DNA from: Alphaproteobacteria bacterium
Lineage (GTDB): Bacteria; Pseudomonadota; Alphaproteobacteria; Sphingomonadales; Emcibacteraceae
Length of the DNA stretch: 64,000 nucleotides
Reading direction: 5' to 3'
Assembly (NCBI GenBank): GCA_020446675.1
Contig: JAGREE010000001.1
Location: forward strand, 1 to 64,000
Shown here: positions 55,908 through 64,000 of the stretch, piece by piece
Layout of the letters: the number at the start of each line of letters is the position of its first letter
Position numbering within the stretch: the first letter of the stretch is position 1
Notes under the pieces: generated by a model
Seen by the model: the letters and a program-made list of their open reading frames with translations, nothing else
Databases searched by the model: none
What the model was told of the DNA's origin: nothing
Program-made: the position numbers and the translations under genes

Positions 55908-56295
55908 TAATCCCCGCTGGGTCAAAATTGCGGATTGTGACCGTGACTATTGGCAATCAATCCTTGTTCAGGGGCAGGCCGCGCTACTCCCGGCCCCGTT
56001 TGAGCATATTCTGACGCGGCTTACGCGCCTGAAGCTGCAAAAACCGACCCAGGCGATGAATGAGCAGGCAGTATCGGTGTTTCTTGAAGATATTTGCGAA
56101 CATCTGGAACGGCGGGACTATTGCTATTTCGCCATTGATCAGGGGATCGTCACCCTGATCGAGCAAGAAGATGACAAATTTTTCCCGACCATGAAGGTGC
56201 TGATCAAATATATCCATCCCGTTCACTGGAAACTGAAAAAACGGATTTCAAAGATTGAGGAAATATTAAAGCGAAACATTAAAAAAGAACATTAA
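55807..56295 (+). CDS. Phage-like protein of unknown function
   Basis: The frame is open from 55525, but protein-like sequence starts around 55830: LTARDWRLIDDEIDRERYDNPRW, then helical segments up to HWKLKKRISKIEEIL. I place the start at GTG 55807; TTG 55873 is possible and leaves only a 35-bp overlap with the upstream gene. About 160 residues, soluble, rich in Asp, Glu, Arg and Lys. Position after a replication gene suggests a helper in phage DNA replication. No family recognised. Confidence 0.55.
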   Translation: MAISRDPNGIAALPPLTARDWRLIDDEIDRERYDNPRWVKIADCDRDYWQSILVQGQAALLPAPFEHILTRLTRLKLQKPTQAMNEQAVSVFLEDICEHLERRDYCYFAIDQGIVTLIEQEDDKFFPTMKVLIKYIHPVHWKLKKRISKIEEILKRNIKKEH

Positions 56296-56328
56296 TTGAT
56301 TGATATAAATATATAAAAGGTTTTCTTT

Positions 56329-56898
56329 ATGAGAATAAATATCAGCAGAAAGGATAGGGACATGATCATCACAATGCTGGAAAACGGGGCAGGAAACGGG
56401 CGGATATCTCTTAAATTTCCGGGGATTACAAGACGCCAGATTGAAAATATCCGCGCGGAGATTAATAAAGGCACGACAGAGACAAAAAGAAAACTGAAAC
56501 AGGACCCGTTGCTCAGTCTTTACCGTCGCGGCGAAATTGATATTTACGATCTTTATGCGGCGGAACATATCCGTTATGCCTATAGCCTGATAACGGCCGA
56601 CGTCAGGCTGCGGGTGATGCAATTTGAAAGCATGATTGATGTGATCGGCCGCGGTGAAACGGAACGTGAAAGCGCGCTTCAGGCACGGTTTCAGAACCAG
56701 TATGCCGACTGGTTTGACAAATGCGGGGAAGAACGGATCAAGGTTGGACCCATCATTCATGTGCTGACAGAGCCGGTCACGTTAAAGGACACGGACCATT
56801 ATTATGGCTTTCGCAACGGCCGCGCCCGGGAATATCTGAAAGCGGGTTTAAAATTATATGTAAAATTGTTCCGCCCAAGACAGGGGATCAAGGGATAA
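56329..56898 (+). CDS. Phage-like DNA-binding protein, possible late regulator
   Basis: A 189-residue protein. Residues 5-45 look like a helix-turn-helix (KDRDMIITMLENGAGNGRISLKFPGITRRQIENIRAE, in parts). The rest (YRRGEIDIYDLYAAEHIRYAYSLIT ... GFRNGRAREYLKAGLKLYVKLF) weakly recalls DUF6456-type proteins of alphaproteobacterial phages. As the last gene before the operon turns to membrane proteins, it could be an antiterminator or activator; this is inference. Confidence 0.6.
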   Translation: MRINISRKDRDMIITMLENGAGNGRISLKFPGITRRQIENIRAEINKGTTETKRKLKQDPLLSLYRRGEIDIYDLYAAEHIRYAYSLITADVRLRVMQFESMIDVIGRGETERESALQARFQNQYADWFDKCGEERIKVGPIIHVLTEPVTLKDTDHYYGFRNGRAREYLKAGLKLYVKLFRPRQGIKG

Positions 56899-56958
56899 AT
56901 GTTTGCGGGGGCACTGCTTTATGCTAGATTTCAGGAAATTCATCAGGGAGAGCGGGAA

Positions 56959-57510
56959 ATGGCGGAATTCGGCAGTGAGGAAAATATTCTATGGTTCTGG
57001 GCAGTGTTGCTGATTACGGTGCCACCGGTTCTCCGGCTTCGTGAAAATATGATGGTGCCGATGTGGGGGGCGCTTCTGGTGTTCGGCTTTTATACGCAAA
57101 GCTACTGGATGCCGGATTTTTATGCGCTTTCCGACTGGCCGCGGATCATTTTCACTCTTTTGCTGATCCTTGGGTTTTATTTTGTCTGTGGCTTTATTGT
57201 TCATTATTTGTGGTTCTCGGGAAAATCGGCACGGCTTAAGGCTTACGGCGCTTTTATGCCGCTTTTTAAAGCATGGATTTTCGGAAAATATTATGTGGTC
57301 AGTGATGATTTTGTCGCGGAAATCAGACGGTTCAAACTGTTTGATGTGGCCTGGAGCGATATTGCAACCGTGGAAAAAGATGGAGACAGCCTGATCATAC
57401 GCGATACGATCAAACGTGAGCCGGAAATTTTAAGCGCGGTCACGATCGGACCGGAGGCCCCGGACTTTAAAAAAGTAACAGAAAAGCTTAAGGAATACGG
57501 CAAAATATGA
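56959..57510 (+). CDS. Hypothetical membrane protein
   Basis: A 183-residue protein with three or four hydrophobic segments in the first 100 residues (ILWFWAVLLITVPP, MWGALLVFGFY, IIFTLLLILGFYFVCGFIVHYLW). A soluble C-terminal domain follows (VSDDFVAEIRRFKLFDVAWSDIATVEKDGDSLII, in parts), resembling small bacterial PH-like domains. GGGAG 7 bases upstream favours ATG 56959; ATG 56899, directly after the previous stop, is possible. Its stop overlaps the next start (ATGA). Probably host rather than phage; uncertain. Confidence 0.65.
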   Translation: MAEFGSEENILWFWAVLLITVPPVLRLRENMMVPMWGALLVFGFYTQSYWMPDFYALSDWPRIIFTLLLILGFYFVCGFIVHYLWFSGKSARLKAYGAFMPLFKAWIFGKYYVVSDDFVAEIRRFKLFDVAWSDIATVEKDGDSLIIRDTIKREPEILSAVTIGPEAPDFKKVTEKLKEYGKI

Positions 57511-57803
57511 GTTTACTATTTCTGATTTTTATCATTTTTATTGTTCCGTTTGCTCTCGCGCTTTATCTGTGGCGGGACACGTCCCCGAAAAGGGCGGTTT
57601 ATTTCATGACGTTGAGCGTGTCGGCGCTGGCGTTGATTATGCTTGTGACCGGCAGTGAGGCAATTGCGGCGGTCATGCCGCTTGGGCTTTTTATGGCATC
57701 AACCAGTTTTTTTGCCGGAATATACCTGTCAGGGCTCCTCAGAGCGTGGCGGCAGGGCCGGGCGGGCGACCCTGAAACACTGCCGGACGCGGAAGACGAT
57801 TAG
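57507..57803 (+). CDS. Hypothetical three-helix membrane protein
   Basis: A 98-residue protein with three hydrophobic segments (about 2-18, 30-48, 54-74) and an acidic C-terminal tail. Overlaps the previous gene by 4 bp, so the two are coupled and may form a complex. It converges on the Sel1 gene with overlapping stop codons. Confidence 0.65.
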   Translation: MSLLFLIFIIFIVPFALALYLWRDTSPKRAVYFMTLSVSALALIMLVTGSEAIAAVMPLGLFMASTSFFAGIYLSGLLRAWRQGRAGDPETLPDAEDD

Positions 57804-58786
57804 GATTTATTTGCGTCCGGCGCCGGGACAGTGTCCAGATTTTCCTTGATAAAATCAGCTTTCAGTTTTTTGGCCCGTTCCATGTCGGCAGTTGAAAGTT
57901 CACTGGCCAGAAAATCCTTATTCTGCTCAAGACGTTGAAGGGTCTGCTGGTTCATCTGGCCGCCGGGAACGGTTGAGCTGATTTCCGTACCGAGCATCAG
58001 CCACATCATGGCATTGACCGGACTTTTACCGACCCCTTTACCCAGATAATGATATTCGGCAAGATAGGCTGCGGCCTCTGACTTGCCGGCGACAAAGGCG
58101 CGGCGGAAATAATTGCCAGCTTCGGTATAATCCTGTTTTACACCCACGCCCTGATGATAAATGATACCAAGGGTATAAAGGGCATCGGGATTTTCGTTGG
58201 CCGCGGCCTTTTCAAGCCAGCCGCGGGCGGCTTCGGGGTTTTTGGGGACACCCTGTCCATCACCGTAAATTCCGGCGAGATTATTCTGGGCGGCGGCGTG
58301 GTTCTGTTCTGCCGCTTTTAGATACCATTCCCGGGCCTTGTTATAGTCCCGCGGGACGCCAACCCCATACTGATAGGCAACAGCCGTTTCATATTGGGCC
58401 TGGGCCAGTCCTTTTTCCGCGGCGGAGAGGAACCATTCAAACGCTTTTTTGTCGTCCTTTTTAAGACCGCCAATACCGATTTTATAGGCGATGCCCATAT
58501 TCAGTTCACCGCCGGGATCGCCAAGCTTGGCCGCTTTTTCCATCCATTCGTTTGATTTTTTTTCGTCGCGCTCAACCACCTGTCCTTGCGCGTAATAGAG
58601 GCCGATCATCACCATGGCTTTGGTGTTGCCGGCTTCGGCTTCTTTCAGATATTCAGTATAGGCGGTTTTAAAATCCCCGTCCTTTTCCGCCTGATAGGCT
58701 TTATCCATATCGGCAAAAGCATTGCCGGGCATGGTTAGGGTCAGGGCAACGGGAATAAGCAGTTTTCCGATATTTTTTATCATCAT
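57800..58786 (-). CDS. Exported Sel1-repeat protein
   Basis: A 328-residue periplasmic protein. Signal peptide GKLLIPVALTLTMPGNAFA, then at least seven Sel1 repeats of about 36 residues (AMVMIGLYYAQGQVVERD, GELNMGIAYKIGIGG, AQYETAVAYQYGVGVPRD, AQNNLAGIYGDGQGVPKN, ALYTLGIIYHQGVGVKQD). The C-terminus (MMWLMLGTEIS..) is typical of alphaproteobacterial Sel1 proteins. Start at 58786 follows GGTGGTG. A paralogue lies 0.8 kb away at 59572. Confidence 0.92.
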   Translation of the reverse strand: MMIKNIGKLLIPVALTLTMPGNAFADMDKAYQAEKDGDFKTAYTEYLKEAEAGNTKAMVMIGLYYAQGQVVERDEKKSNEWMEKAAKLGDPGGELNMGIAYKIGIGGLKKDDKKAFEWFLSAAEKGLAQAQYETAVAYQYGVGVPRDYNKAREWYLKAAEQNHAAAQNNLAGIYGDGQGVPKNPEAARGWLEKAAANENPDALYTLGIIYHQGVGVKQDYTEAGNYFRRAFVAGKSEAAAYLAEYHYLGKGVGKSPVNAMMWLMLGTEISSTVPGGQMNQQTLQRLEQNKDFLASELSTADMERAKKLKADFIKENLDTVPAPDANKS

Positions 58787-58917
58787 TTTAATCACCACCA
58801 ATAATTATTACTTTGCGAATTTACTGTGTTCATCATAGCGGAGGCCAGATGAACGCTGAATTAATCCGCCTTACACGCTTTATTCATCAAAACTATGATT
58901 AATGATCAGCTGTGGGG

Positions 58918-59511
58918 TCAGTCATCCGGATCGGCTGTGTTGCCGGGGCTTAGGCCGATTTTATCATTTTCCAGTTCCACGCCAAGGCCAAGCACGATCC
59001 GGTTGGCATAATTGAAATAGGCCGTGACCTGATTAATTTCCAGTATTTCACCGTCCGTAATATCATGGCTGCGCATTTTTTCAATCAGATGCTCAGTGAT
59101 TTCAGACGGGCTTTGGGTCAGGTAGCGGGCATATTTCAGCATCAGCGCGTGTTTATCATCAAATGTCTGTTTCGGCGCGTGGATTTCGAGAGCGGCACGA
59201 ATTTCAAGGGCGCGTTCATCATCATTGAGCAGCCGGGCCATGCGCGCATAATGATGTTCAACACAGTAGGGGCATTTATTGATGATGGATACATAAACAC
59301 CGATACAGTCAAGAAAAACTTCGGGGATGATATTTTCCCTGTTATGTAGCAGGTTTTTATCAACGCACATATACGCTTCCAGTGTGTGGGGGCGCAGGGA
59401 CTGTGCCATCATAATATGATCAATATGATTGTCGGGCCCTTTGATGCGGTCATAAAGGCTTTTCAGCTTTCCCGTCGCGTCGTCATAGGAAATGGTTTTT
59501 ATCCAGGTCAT
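58918..59511 (-). CDS. Carboxymuconolactone decarboxylase/AhpD-like peroxidase-related protein
   Basis: A 197-residue all-helical protein. The AhpD signature CPYCVEHHYARMARLL (C-x2-C-x2-H) gives the redox Cys pair and proton-relay His. ITDGEILEINQVTAYFNYANRIVLGLGV (in parts) is the usual C-terminal helix of peroxidase-related CMD proteins. It likely reduces peroxides or accepts thiol electrons. It sits alone between two Sel1 genes. Confidence 0.9.
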   Translation of the reverse strand: MTWIKTISYDDATGKLKSLYDRIKGPDNHIDHIMMAQSLRPHTLEAYMCVDKNLLHNRENIIPEVFLDCIGVYVSIINKCPYCVEHHYARMARLLNDDERALEIRAALEIHAPKQTFDDKHALMLKYARYLTQSPSEITEHLIEKMRSHDITDGEILEINQVTAYFNYANRIVLGLGVELENDKIGLSPGNTADPDD

Positions 59512-59571
59512 TTTGCCAGCTCCCCTTTAATTTTGAAATGATGTTACAACAGTCCTGACCTTTAGGCAAAT

Positions 59572-60711
59572 TCAGAGATCTTTGTCCGTGGCAAGGGCTT
59601 TGGCGCGCTGCAAATCTGTGGGGGACAGTGCGGCGGTGACGTTGTTCATATCCGCTTCATTGGTTTTGGCGTCTTTTTCTGTCGCACGGAAGAGCCAGGC
59701 GGCACAGCGCACCATATCTTTTTCCGTGCCATTGCCATTGCAATAAAGCATAGCGGTGTTTCGTTCTGATTGAGCGTCCCCAAGTCGCGCCGCATGGAGA
59801 TAATGTTCAAAGGAAAGCGGCATATTGAGATAGCCAAAATCCGCACTGGCGTAAAAATCACCAAGGTCACGGGCGGCCGGGATATAATTATTGGCGGAGG
59901 CCTTTTCAAATAGCTGGACCATTTTCGGGATATCCTTATTAACGCCAAGTCCGTCAAGATACATCAGCCCCAATTCATGCTGGGCCATGGGTTGCTGCTT
60001 CTGCGCGGCAGCGGTGAGCCATTTAAGGGCAACGGCATAATCCCGTTTTGTTTCGTAATTTTTGGCGTAAAGACCGACTTTGGTCTGGGCCGGGGCATAA
60101 TCCTTTTCCGCCGCTTTCAGATAAAGGGCATAAGCCTTGTCATGATCCTTTGTTCCGGCAAGACCGGTTTCATATAAATAGGCGGCGTTCTGCATGGACG
60201 GGATATTGCCGGCTTCGGCCGCCTGTTCCCAGTAAATAAGCGAATAGGTCAGGTTCGGTTTAATCGTGTCTAGTCCCTGGGCATAAATATTGCCGGTAAT
60301 ATATCCGGCGTCAGCATTGCCCAGATCGGCGGCATGCTTATAATATTCAAGGGCGGACACGGGGTTTTTATCAATACCCTGGCCAAGCAAATTCATATCC
60401 CCGAGCATTTTCATGGCCTTATCATCGCCATTTTCACCATGCTCGGCGGCGGCTCTCAGAAACCAGTCTATGGCCTTGTTATAATCCTGCGTGGTGCCGG
60501 TGCCGTTATAATACATCATACCGAGCCAGTAAAAAGCCTCAGAATTGCCGTTCGTGGCTTCGCGGGTATATTCGGCAAAGGCCTTGTCATATTGTTCAGT
60601 GGCCACATACATGGCCGCATCAACCATATCGGCCTGCGCGACTGGTGTTCCCAATAAAAGCAATGCGGTTAAAAGGCCGCTTTTATATACGAAAAGGTCC
60701 GGTTTTTTCAT
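59572..60711 (-). CDS. Exported Sel1-repeat protein
   Basis: A 379-residue periplasmic protein with signal peptide (SGLLTALLLLGTPVAQA) and about eight Sel1 repeats (AFYWLGMMYYNGTGTTQD, AMKMLGDMNLLGQGID, AGYITGNIYAQGLD, AQTKVGLYAKNYETKRD, AQHELGLMYLDGLGVNKD, ARDLGDFYASADFG). It ends with a helical cap carrying a Cys pair region (MLYCNGNGTEKDMVRCAAWL). Paralogue of 57800; likely a scaffold for envelope proteins. Confidence 0.92.
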   Translation of the reverse strand: MKKPDLFVYKSGLLTALLLLGTPVAQADMVDAAMYVATEQYDKAFAEYTREATNGNSEAFYWLGMMYYNGTGTTQDYNKAIDWFLRAAAEHGENGDDKAMKMLGDMNLLGQGIDKNPVSALEYYKHAADLGNADAGYITGNIYAQGLDTIKPNLTYSLIYWEQAAEAGNIPSMQNAAYLYETGLAGTKDHDKAYALYLKAAEKDYAPAQTKVGLYAKNYETKRDYAVALKWLTAAAQKQQPMAQHELGLMYLDGLGVNKDIPKMVQLFEKASANNYIPAARDLGDFYASADFGYLNMPLSFEHYLHAARLGDAQSERNTAMLYCNGNGTEKDMVRCAAWLFRATEKDAKTNEADMNNVTAALSPTDLQRAKALATDKDL

Positions 60712-60806
60712 GATTAAATACTCAACTATAATACTCTGGTAAAATACTCTTAAGTGAAGAGGATATTACAAGTTTCCCGTGGTTGCAAGTTTCCGGATTT
60801 TCCATG

Positions 60807-61682
60807 CTACTGGCTGTAATCGCGCAGAAAATTAAGCAGACGTCTTGTGTTGCTGCATTCGGTTATGTTGCCATGCCAGACGGCATAGAAATTTAATGGT
60901 TCCACCTCCCAGTCGGGAAGAACACGGACCAGACGTCCGTTTTCAAGATAATCTTCAACCAGCCAGCCGGCGGCCGTGATCAGGCCAAGACCATTTAGAG
61001 CAAACTGAACCATGGCTTCGGCTGAATTAGCGCTGATATTCCCGGTCAGGTTCATTTCATATTTTTTTCCGTCCTTATAAAGGGTGCGGCTGACGGGCAG
61101 CATATCATGCCTGATCCAGTTCCAGTCCTTTAGATCATCGGGGTTTTTTGGTTCGGCCTGGCGGGCATAATATTCGGGTGAGCAGACAAGCGTTCTTTTC
61201 TTGGTGGCAATTTTACGGACATTAAGGCTGCTGTCCGGCAGTTTGCCGAGCGAAAAGGCAATATCAATCCCTTCGGATGTGAGGTCAAGCCGCTCGTCGC
61301 TGTAAATACAGTGAAGTTCAATTCCGGGGTTTTCCTTTGAAAATTCGGCAATCTGGCGGGTGATGACATCACTGGTCACGGAAAGCGGCAGGGTAATGGT
61401 CAGTTTTCCGGTCGCCTGATCGCGGCCGGAAACTGCACGAAACCCCAGTTCCGCCTGATCCAGCATTTGCTGGGCGTGGGTATAAAGGGCTTCACCCTCC
61501 GCCGTCATGGACAGTTTCCGGGTCGAGCGATAGATTAACGCCGTCCCAAGCCGTTCTTCAAGCTTGGTGATCTGGTAGCTGACAACGGACGGGGACAGTG
61601 CCAATGCTTTTGCCGCCGCGCGGAAAGAGCCGCGCCGGACGGTCTGGGCAAATATGGCCATGGATTTAAGATCATCAATCAT
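60807..61682 (-). CDS. LysR family transcriptional regulator
   Basis: A 291-residue regulator. The N-terminal winged helix includes MAIFAQTVRRGSFRAAAKAL, LSPSVVSYQITKLEERLG and RSTRKLSMTAEG. The effector domain (about 90-291) starts at GKLTITLPLSV. Divergent from two LysE-type exporters, with a perfect inverted repeat between (61704-61727), the usual arrangement for a regulator that senses the exported amino acid. Confidence 0.94.
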   Translation of the reverse strand: MIDDLKSMAIFAQTVRRGSFRAAAKALALSPSVVSYQITKLEERLGTALIYRSTRKLSMTAEGEALYTHAQQMLDQAELGFRAVSGRDQATGKLTITLPLSVTSDVITRQIAEFSKENPGIELHCIYSDERLDLTSEGIDIAFSLGKLPDSSLNVRKIATKKRTLVCSPEYYARQAEPKNPDDLKDWNWIRHDMLPVSRTLYKDGKKYEMNLTGNISANSAEAMVQFALNGLGLITAAGWLVEDYLENGRLVRVLPDWEVEPLNFYAVWHGNITECSNTRRLLNFLRDYSQ

Positions 61683-61703
61683 TATTCTATCCTATAAGAA
61701 ATT

Positions 61704-61727
61704 AGAATAATGAAATTTAATTATTCT
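61704..61727. promoter_or_regulatory. Perfect inverted repeat, candidate LysR operator
   Basis: AGAATAAT-N8-ATTATTCT. A third half-site ATTATTCT lies at 61681-61688 across the LysR start codon. The set fits a LysR recognition site plus activation half-site. Confidence 0.65.
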
Positions 61728-61795
61728 GTCTATCCAATTTAAAAACATAATGATAAAGTGCTATGATAAAATACCTGAGGGTTAGGGGACCAAGC

Positions 61796-62386
61796 ATGAC
61801 AGCACTATTCGCGATGTTTATTTATGCCTTTTCAATGGCGATCACGCCGGGGCCGAATAATATTATTGCGCTTTCAACAGGTGTTAATTATGGCTTTAAA
61901 AAAGCACTTCCCTTTACGCTTGGTGTTGTGATCGGGTTTAACCTTTTGCTGGCCATTATCGGTTTTGGTATTGGGACGGTTGTTGCGGGCAATGAAGGTT
62001 TTTTAAAAATATTGGGCTATGGCGGCATCGCCTTTATGGCCTATATGGCCTATAAAATTGCCACGGCCCCGACCCATATTACCCCCAAAAGTGATCGGGA
62101 AGCCGGATTTATGCATGGGGTTCTTTTTCAGTGGATCAATCCGAAAGCCTGGACCGCGTGCCTGGGAGGGATTGGCGCCTTTAATCTGGCGGGTAATCAC
62201 CTTGGGATTATTTATTATATCGCGATTTCGACAGGTGTTGTGCTGTTCAGTGTATCAATGTGGGCTTATGCGGGATCAAAAATTACCCGCCTTCTTGAAA
62301 ATGAGCGAAATCATAAATTTTTCAATTATGCCATGGGTTCGGCCCTTTTGGGTGTGGCGCTCTATGTTCTTTTGATGGATAAATGA
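61796..62386 (+). CDS. LysE/RhtB family amino acid exporter
   Basis: A 196-residue inner-membrane exporter with six hydrophobic segments. The hallmark ITPGPNNI lies in the first segment, and FQWINPKAWTACLG in the middle loop. RhtB-type members export threonine, homoserine, homoserine lactone or lysine. ATG 61796 follows AGGGGA. Overlaps a second exporter gene by 4 bp. Confidence 0.93.
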   Translation: MTALFAMFIYAFSMAITPGPNNIIALSTGVNYGFKKALPFTLGVVIGFNLLLAIIGFGIGTVVAGNEGFLKILGYGGIAFMAYMAYKIATAPTHITPKSDREAGFMHGVLFQWINPKAWTACLGGIGAFNLAGNHLGIIYYIAISTGVVLFSVSMWAYAGSKITRLLENERNHKFFNYAMGSALLGVALYVLLMDK

Positions 62387-62991
62387 TAATGAGCGCCTTT
62401 GCAATTGCCACAATGTTATATGCTTTTACCATGTCGATCACACCGGGACCGACCAATATTTTAATGATGACAACCGGTGTTAATCACGGTTTTAAAAGCA
62501 CAGTTGCTTTTGCCACCGGGGCCGCATTCGGCTTTTCCGCAATGGTGATCAGTGTTGCGCTGGGGTTTGGGGTGATGCTGACCGAGAATATAATGGTTAT
62601 GCGTATCTTCGGCTATGTTGGGGCCGCATTGATCGCTTATATGGGGCTTAAGATTGCGCTTTCGCGCGCGGATCTTCACGGCGAAAAGAAAGAAAAGCCG
62701 GGCTTTATATTCGGTGCCGTTCTGCAATGGCTGAACCCGAAATCGTGGATTGCCTGCCTTGCGGGGGTCAGTGCCTTTAACCTGGCGGTTGGCGGGTCAA
62801 GATTAGCGCTTTATATGAGTGTCTATACTGTCGTCGGTTATCTTTGTGTGCTGTCATGGGGTCTGGCCGGGGCAAAGATCAGCCATTTTCTAAGAGTGCA
62901 GCGCAATTTGCGGATTTTTAATTATGTGATGGGCGGATCATTGATTATAGTTGCTCTCTATCTGGCAGTGATGGATAAAAGCAGCATTTGA
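62383..62991 (+). CDS. LysE/RhtB family amino acid exporter
   Basis: A 202-residue paralogue of the preceding gene: SITPGPTNILMM, then LQWLNPKSWIACLAGVSAFNL, and six hydrophobic segments. Coupled to its neighbour by ATGA overlap, so the two may form a hetero-oligomer. A homoserine dehydrogenase gene follows 10 bp later, pointing to homoserine or threonine as substrate. Confidence 0.93.
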   Translation: MIMSAFAIATMLYAFTMSITPGPTNILMMTTGVNHGFKSTVAFATGAAFGFSAMVISVALGFGVMLTENIMVMRIFGYVGAALIAYMGLKIALSRADLHGEKKEKPGFIFGAVLQWLNPKSWIACLAGVSAFNLAVGGSRLALYMSVYTVVGYLCVLSWGLAGAKISHFLRVQRNLRIFNYVMGGSLIIVALYLAVMDKSSI

Positions 62992-63001
62992 AAAAAAGAT
63001 T

Positions 63002-64000
63002 ATGAAACAATTAAAAACGGCCATGCTTGGCCTTGGCAGTGTCCATAAAAACCTGATTTCAATATTGGAAGAAAAGAAAGCGGCCCTCGCTGCGCAATAT
63101 GGTCTTGACTTTAAAATCATTGCCATATCCGACAGCAGCGGCATTGCCGTGAATGAGGACGGGTATGATATGGCTGCGGTGCTTGAGCATAAAAAAAGCG
63201 GCGGCCGGGTGAGCGGCCTGAGCGGATATCAGGGCACACGCCAGCAGCATATTTTAAATGAACTTGCCCTTGATCTTATTTTTGAAGCGACGCCGGTTGA
63301 TTTAAAAACCGGGGGTGAGGCACTTGATATATGCCGCAGTGCGCTGATCCGCGGGGTTTCAGTGGTGATGGCCAACAAGGGACCAGTGGTTCAGGCGCTA
63401 AGTGAACTTGAAAATCTGGCCGAAAAAAGCGGGGCGGGAATCGGCTATTCAGCGACGGTCTGTGGCGGTTTACCGGTTCTAAATATCGCCAGACGGGATA
63501 TGGTTTGCGGCACAATCACAAAAATATCCGGCGTTTTTAACGGCACCAGCAATTTTATTTTTGATGCCCTGGCAAAAGGAATGAGTTTTGATGATGCCCT
63601 TCGGGAAGCTCAAAATGTCGGGGCGGCGGAAGCAGACCCGGCCCTAGATATCGGGGGCTGGGACACAGCATTTAAACTATTGATAATTGCCAATTCAGTG
63701 CTGGGGGCGGATATCACCCTTGATAATATCGCCGTCGATGGGATTGAGGATATTACCGCAGAAATGCTCATAAAAGAACAGGAAAAAGGCAACATTATTA
63801 AGCTTGTTGCCAGTGCCGAAGAGGGGCGCTACAGCGTCAGGCCGGAAGTGCTGCCGATGGATAGTTTTCTTGGGTCCTGTAACGGCTGGGAAATGGGGGT
63901 GGAAATCCATTCGGATATTTATGGGATTATGTATCATAAGCTTTATGAAAAAGAACCGATCCCGACCGCGGCATCCATGATGCGCGATGCGGTTAATATT
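63002..64000 (+). CDS. Homoserine dehydrogenase, 3' end outside window
   Basis: 333 codons are visible and the frame is still open at 64000. The Rossmann loop MLGLGSVHKNL lies at the N-terminus (Gly-x-Gly-x2 with His in place of the third Gly). EATPVDLKTGG, VMANKGPVVQAL (active-site Lys region) and FNGTSNFIF, EADPALDIGGWDTAFKL are homoserine dehydrogenase signatures. It reduces aspartate semialdehyde to homoserine. Probably in the LysE exporter operon. Whether a C-terminal ACT domain follows cannot be seen; the layout suggests the short form. Confidence 0.92.
   Translation, partial: MKQLKTAMLGLGSVHKNLISILEEKKAALAAQYGLDFKIIAISDSSGIAVNEDGYDMAAVLEHKKSGGRVSGLSGYQGTRQQHILNELALDLIFEATPVDLKTGGEALDICRSALIRGVSVVMANKGPVVQALSELENLAEKSGAGIGYSATVCGGLPVLNIARRDMVCGTITKISGVFNGTSNFIFDALAKGMSFDDALREAQNVGAAEADPALDIGGWDTAFKLLIIANSVLGADITLDNIAVDGIEDITAEMLIKEQEKGNIIKLVASAEEGRYSVRPEVLPMDSFLGSCNGWEMGVEIHSDIYGIMYHKLYEKEPIPTAASMMRDAVNI

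Overview
The window reads as chromosome of a Gram-negative alphaproteobacterium. The evidence is a three-gene petABC operon for the cytochrome bc1 complex with a twin-arginine Rieske leader, a prs-rplY-pth-ychF cluster, an lgt-midA-pgeF cluster, a ubiK-ybjN-proC run, and a holB-metG-tatD-MBL run. Base composition is moderate, with a few clearly AT-rich patches. Tat-exported enzymes and a giant RTX surface protein would fit a marine relative of Emcibacterales or Kordiimonadales. That placement is inference; nothing in the window fixes the order.

Layout. 1-11.7 kb is accessory: a GNAT fragment, a double-hotdog thioesterase followed by two AT-rich orphan genes that each sit behind a copy of the thioesterase 3' end, an isochorismatase-type hydrolase, a MacB-like ABC exporter operon, an AT-rich pair (three-helix membrane protein and TIR-like nucleotide-binding protein), and a duplicated small exported family with one decayed copy. 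11.7-14.6 kb and 44.2-45.5 kb hold three paralogous PLP aminotransferases, each with a twin-arginine signal and the same promoter-like pattern. 14.8-27.4 kb is housekeeping: ppx/gppA, rlmE, holB, metG, tatD, an MBL hydrolase, an MFS transporter, an exported cyclophilin, petABC, mtnP and apt. 27.4-33.2 kb is mixed and contains gene decay: a methyltransferase pseudogene, a MarR-GNAT regulator with two matched operators, a Sel1 protein, a PAS-PAS histidine kinase whose first membrane segment is cut off by an in-frame stop, a glycosyltransferase remnant and an exported amidohydrolase. 33.3-44.1 kb is core metabolism and translation, ending in a MarR/ilvE divergent pair with overlapping promoters and a perfect operator.

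46.1-57.8 kb is the second accessory block. It has an orphan terminator (possible sRNA), a small lipoprotein, a 2185-residue RTX/cadherin/Calx-beta protein with a lipobox, and a prophage-like early region. The last contains a CI/LexA-type repressor, three operators of identical geometry on divergent promoters, a long leader ending in a strong terminator, and a DUF1376-type replication protein. I see no integrase, capsid or terminase genes. 57.8-64 kb carries two further Sel1 proteins, an AhpD-like protein, and a LysR regulator divergent from two LysE/RhtB exporters and a homoserine dehydrogenase that runs off the window.

No tRNA, rRNA, IS element or CRISPR array was recognised. The best candidates for something undescribed are the co-patterned Tat aminotransferase trio, the AT-rich TIR-like/membrane pair, the orphan genes with duplicated flanks, and the compact phage-type immunity region.
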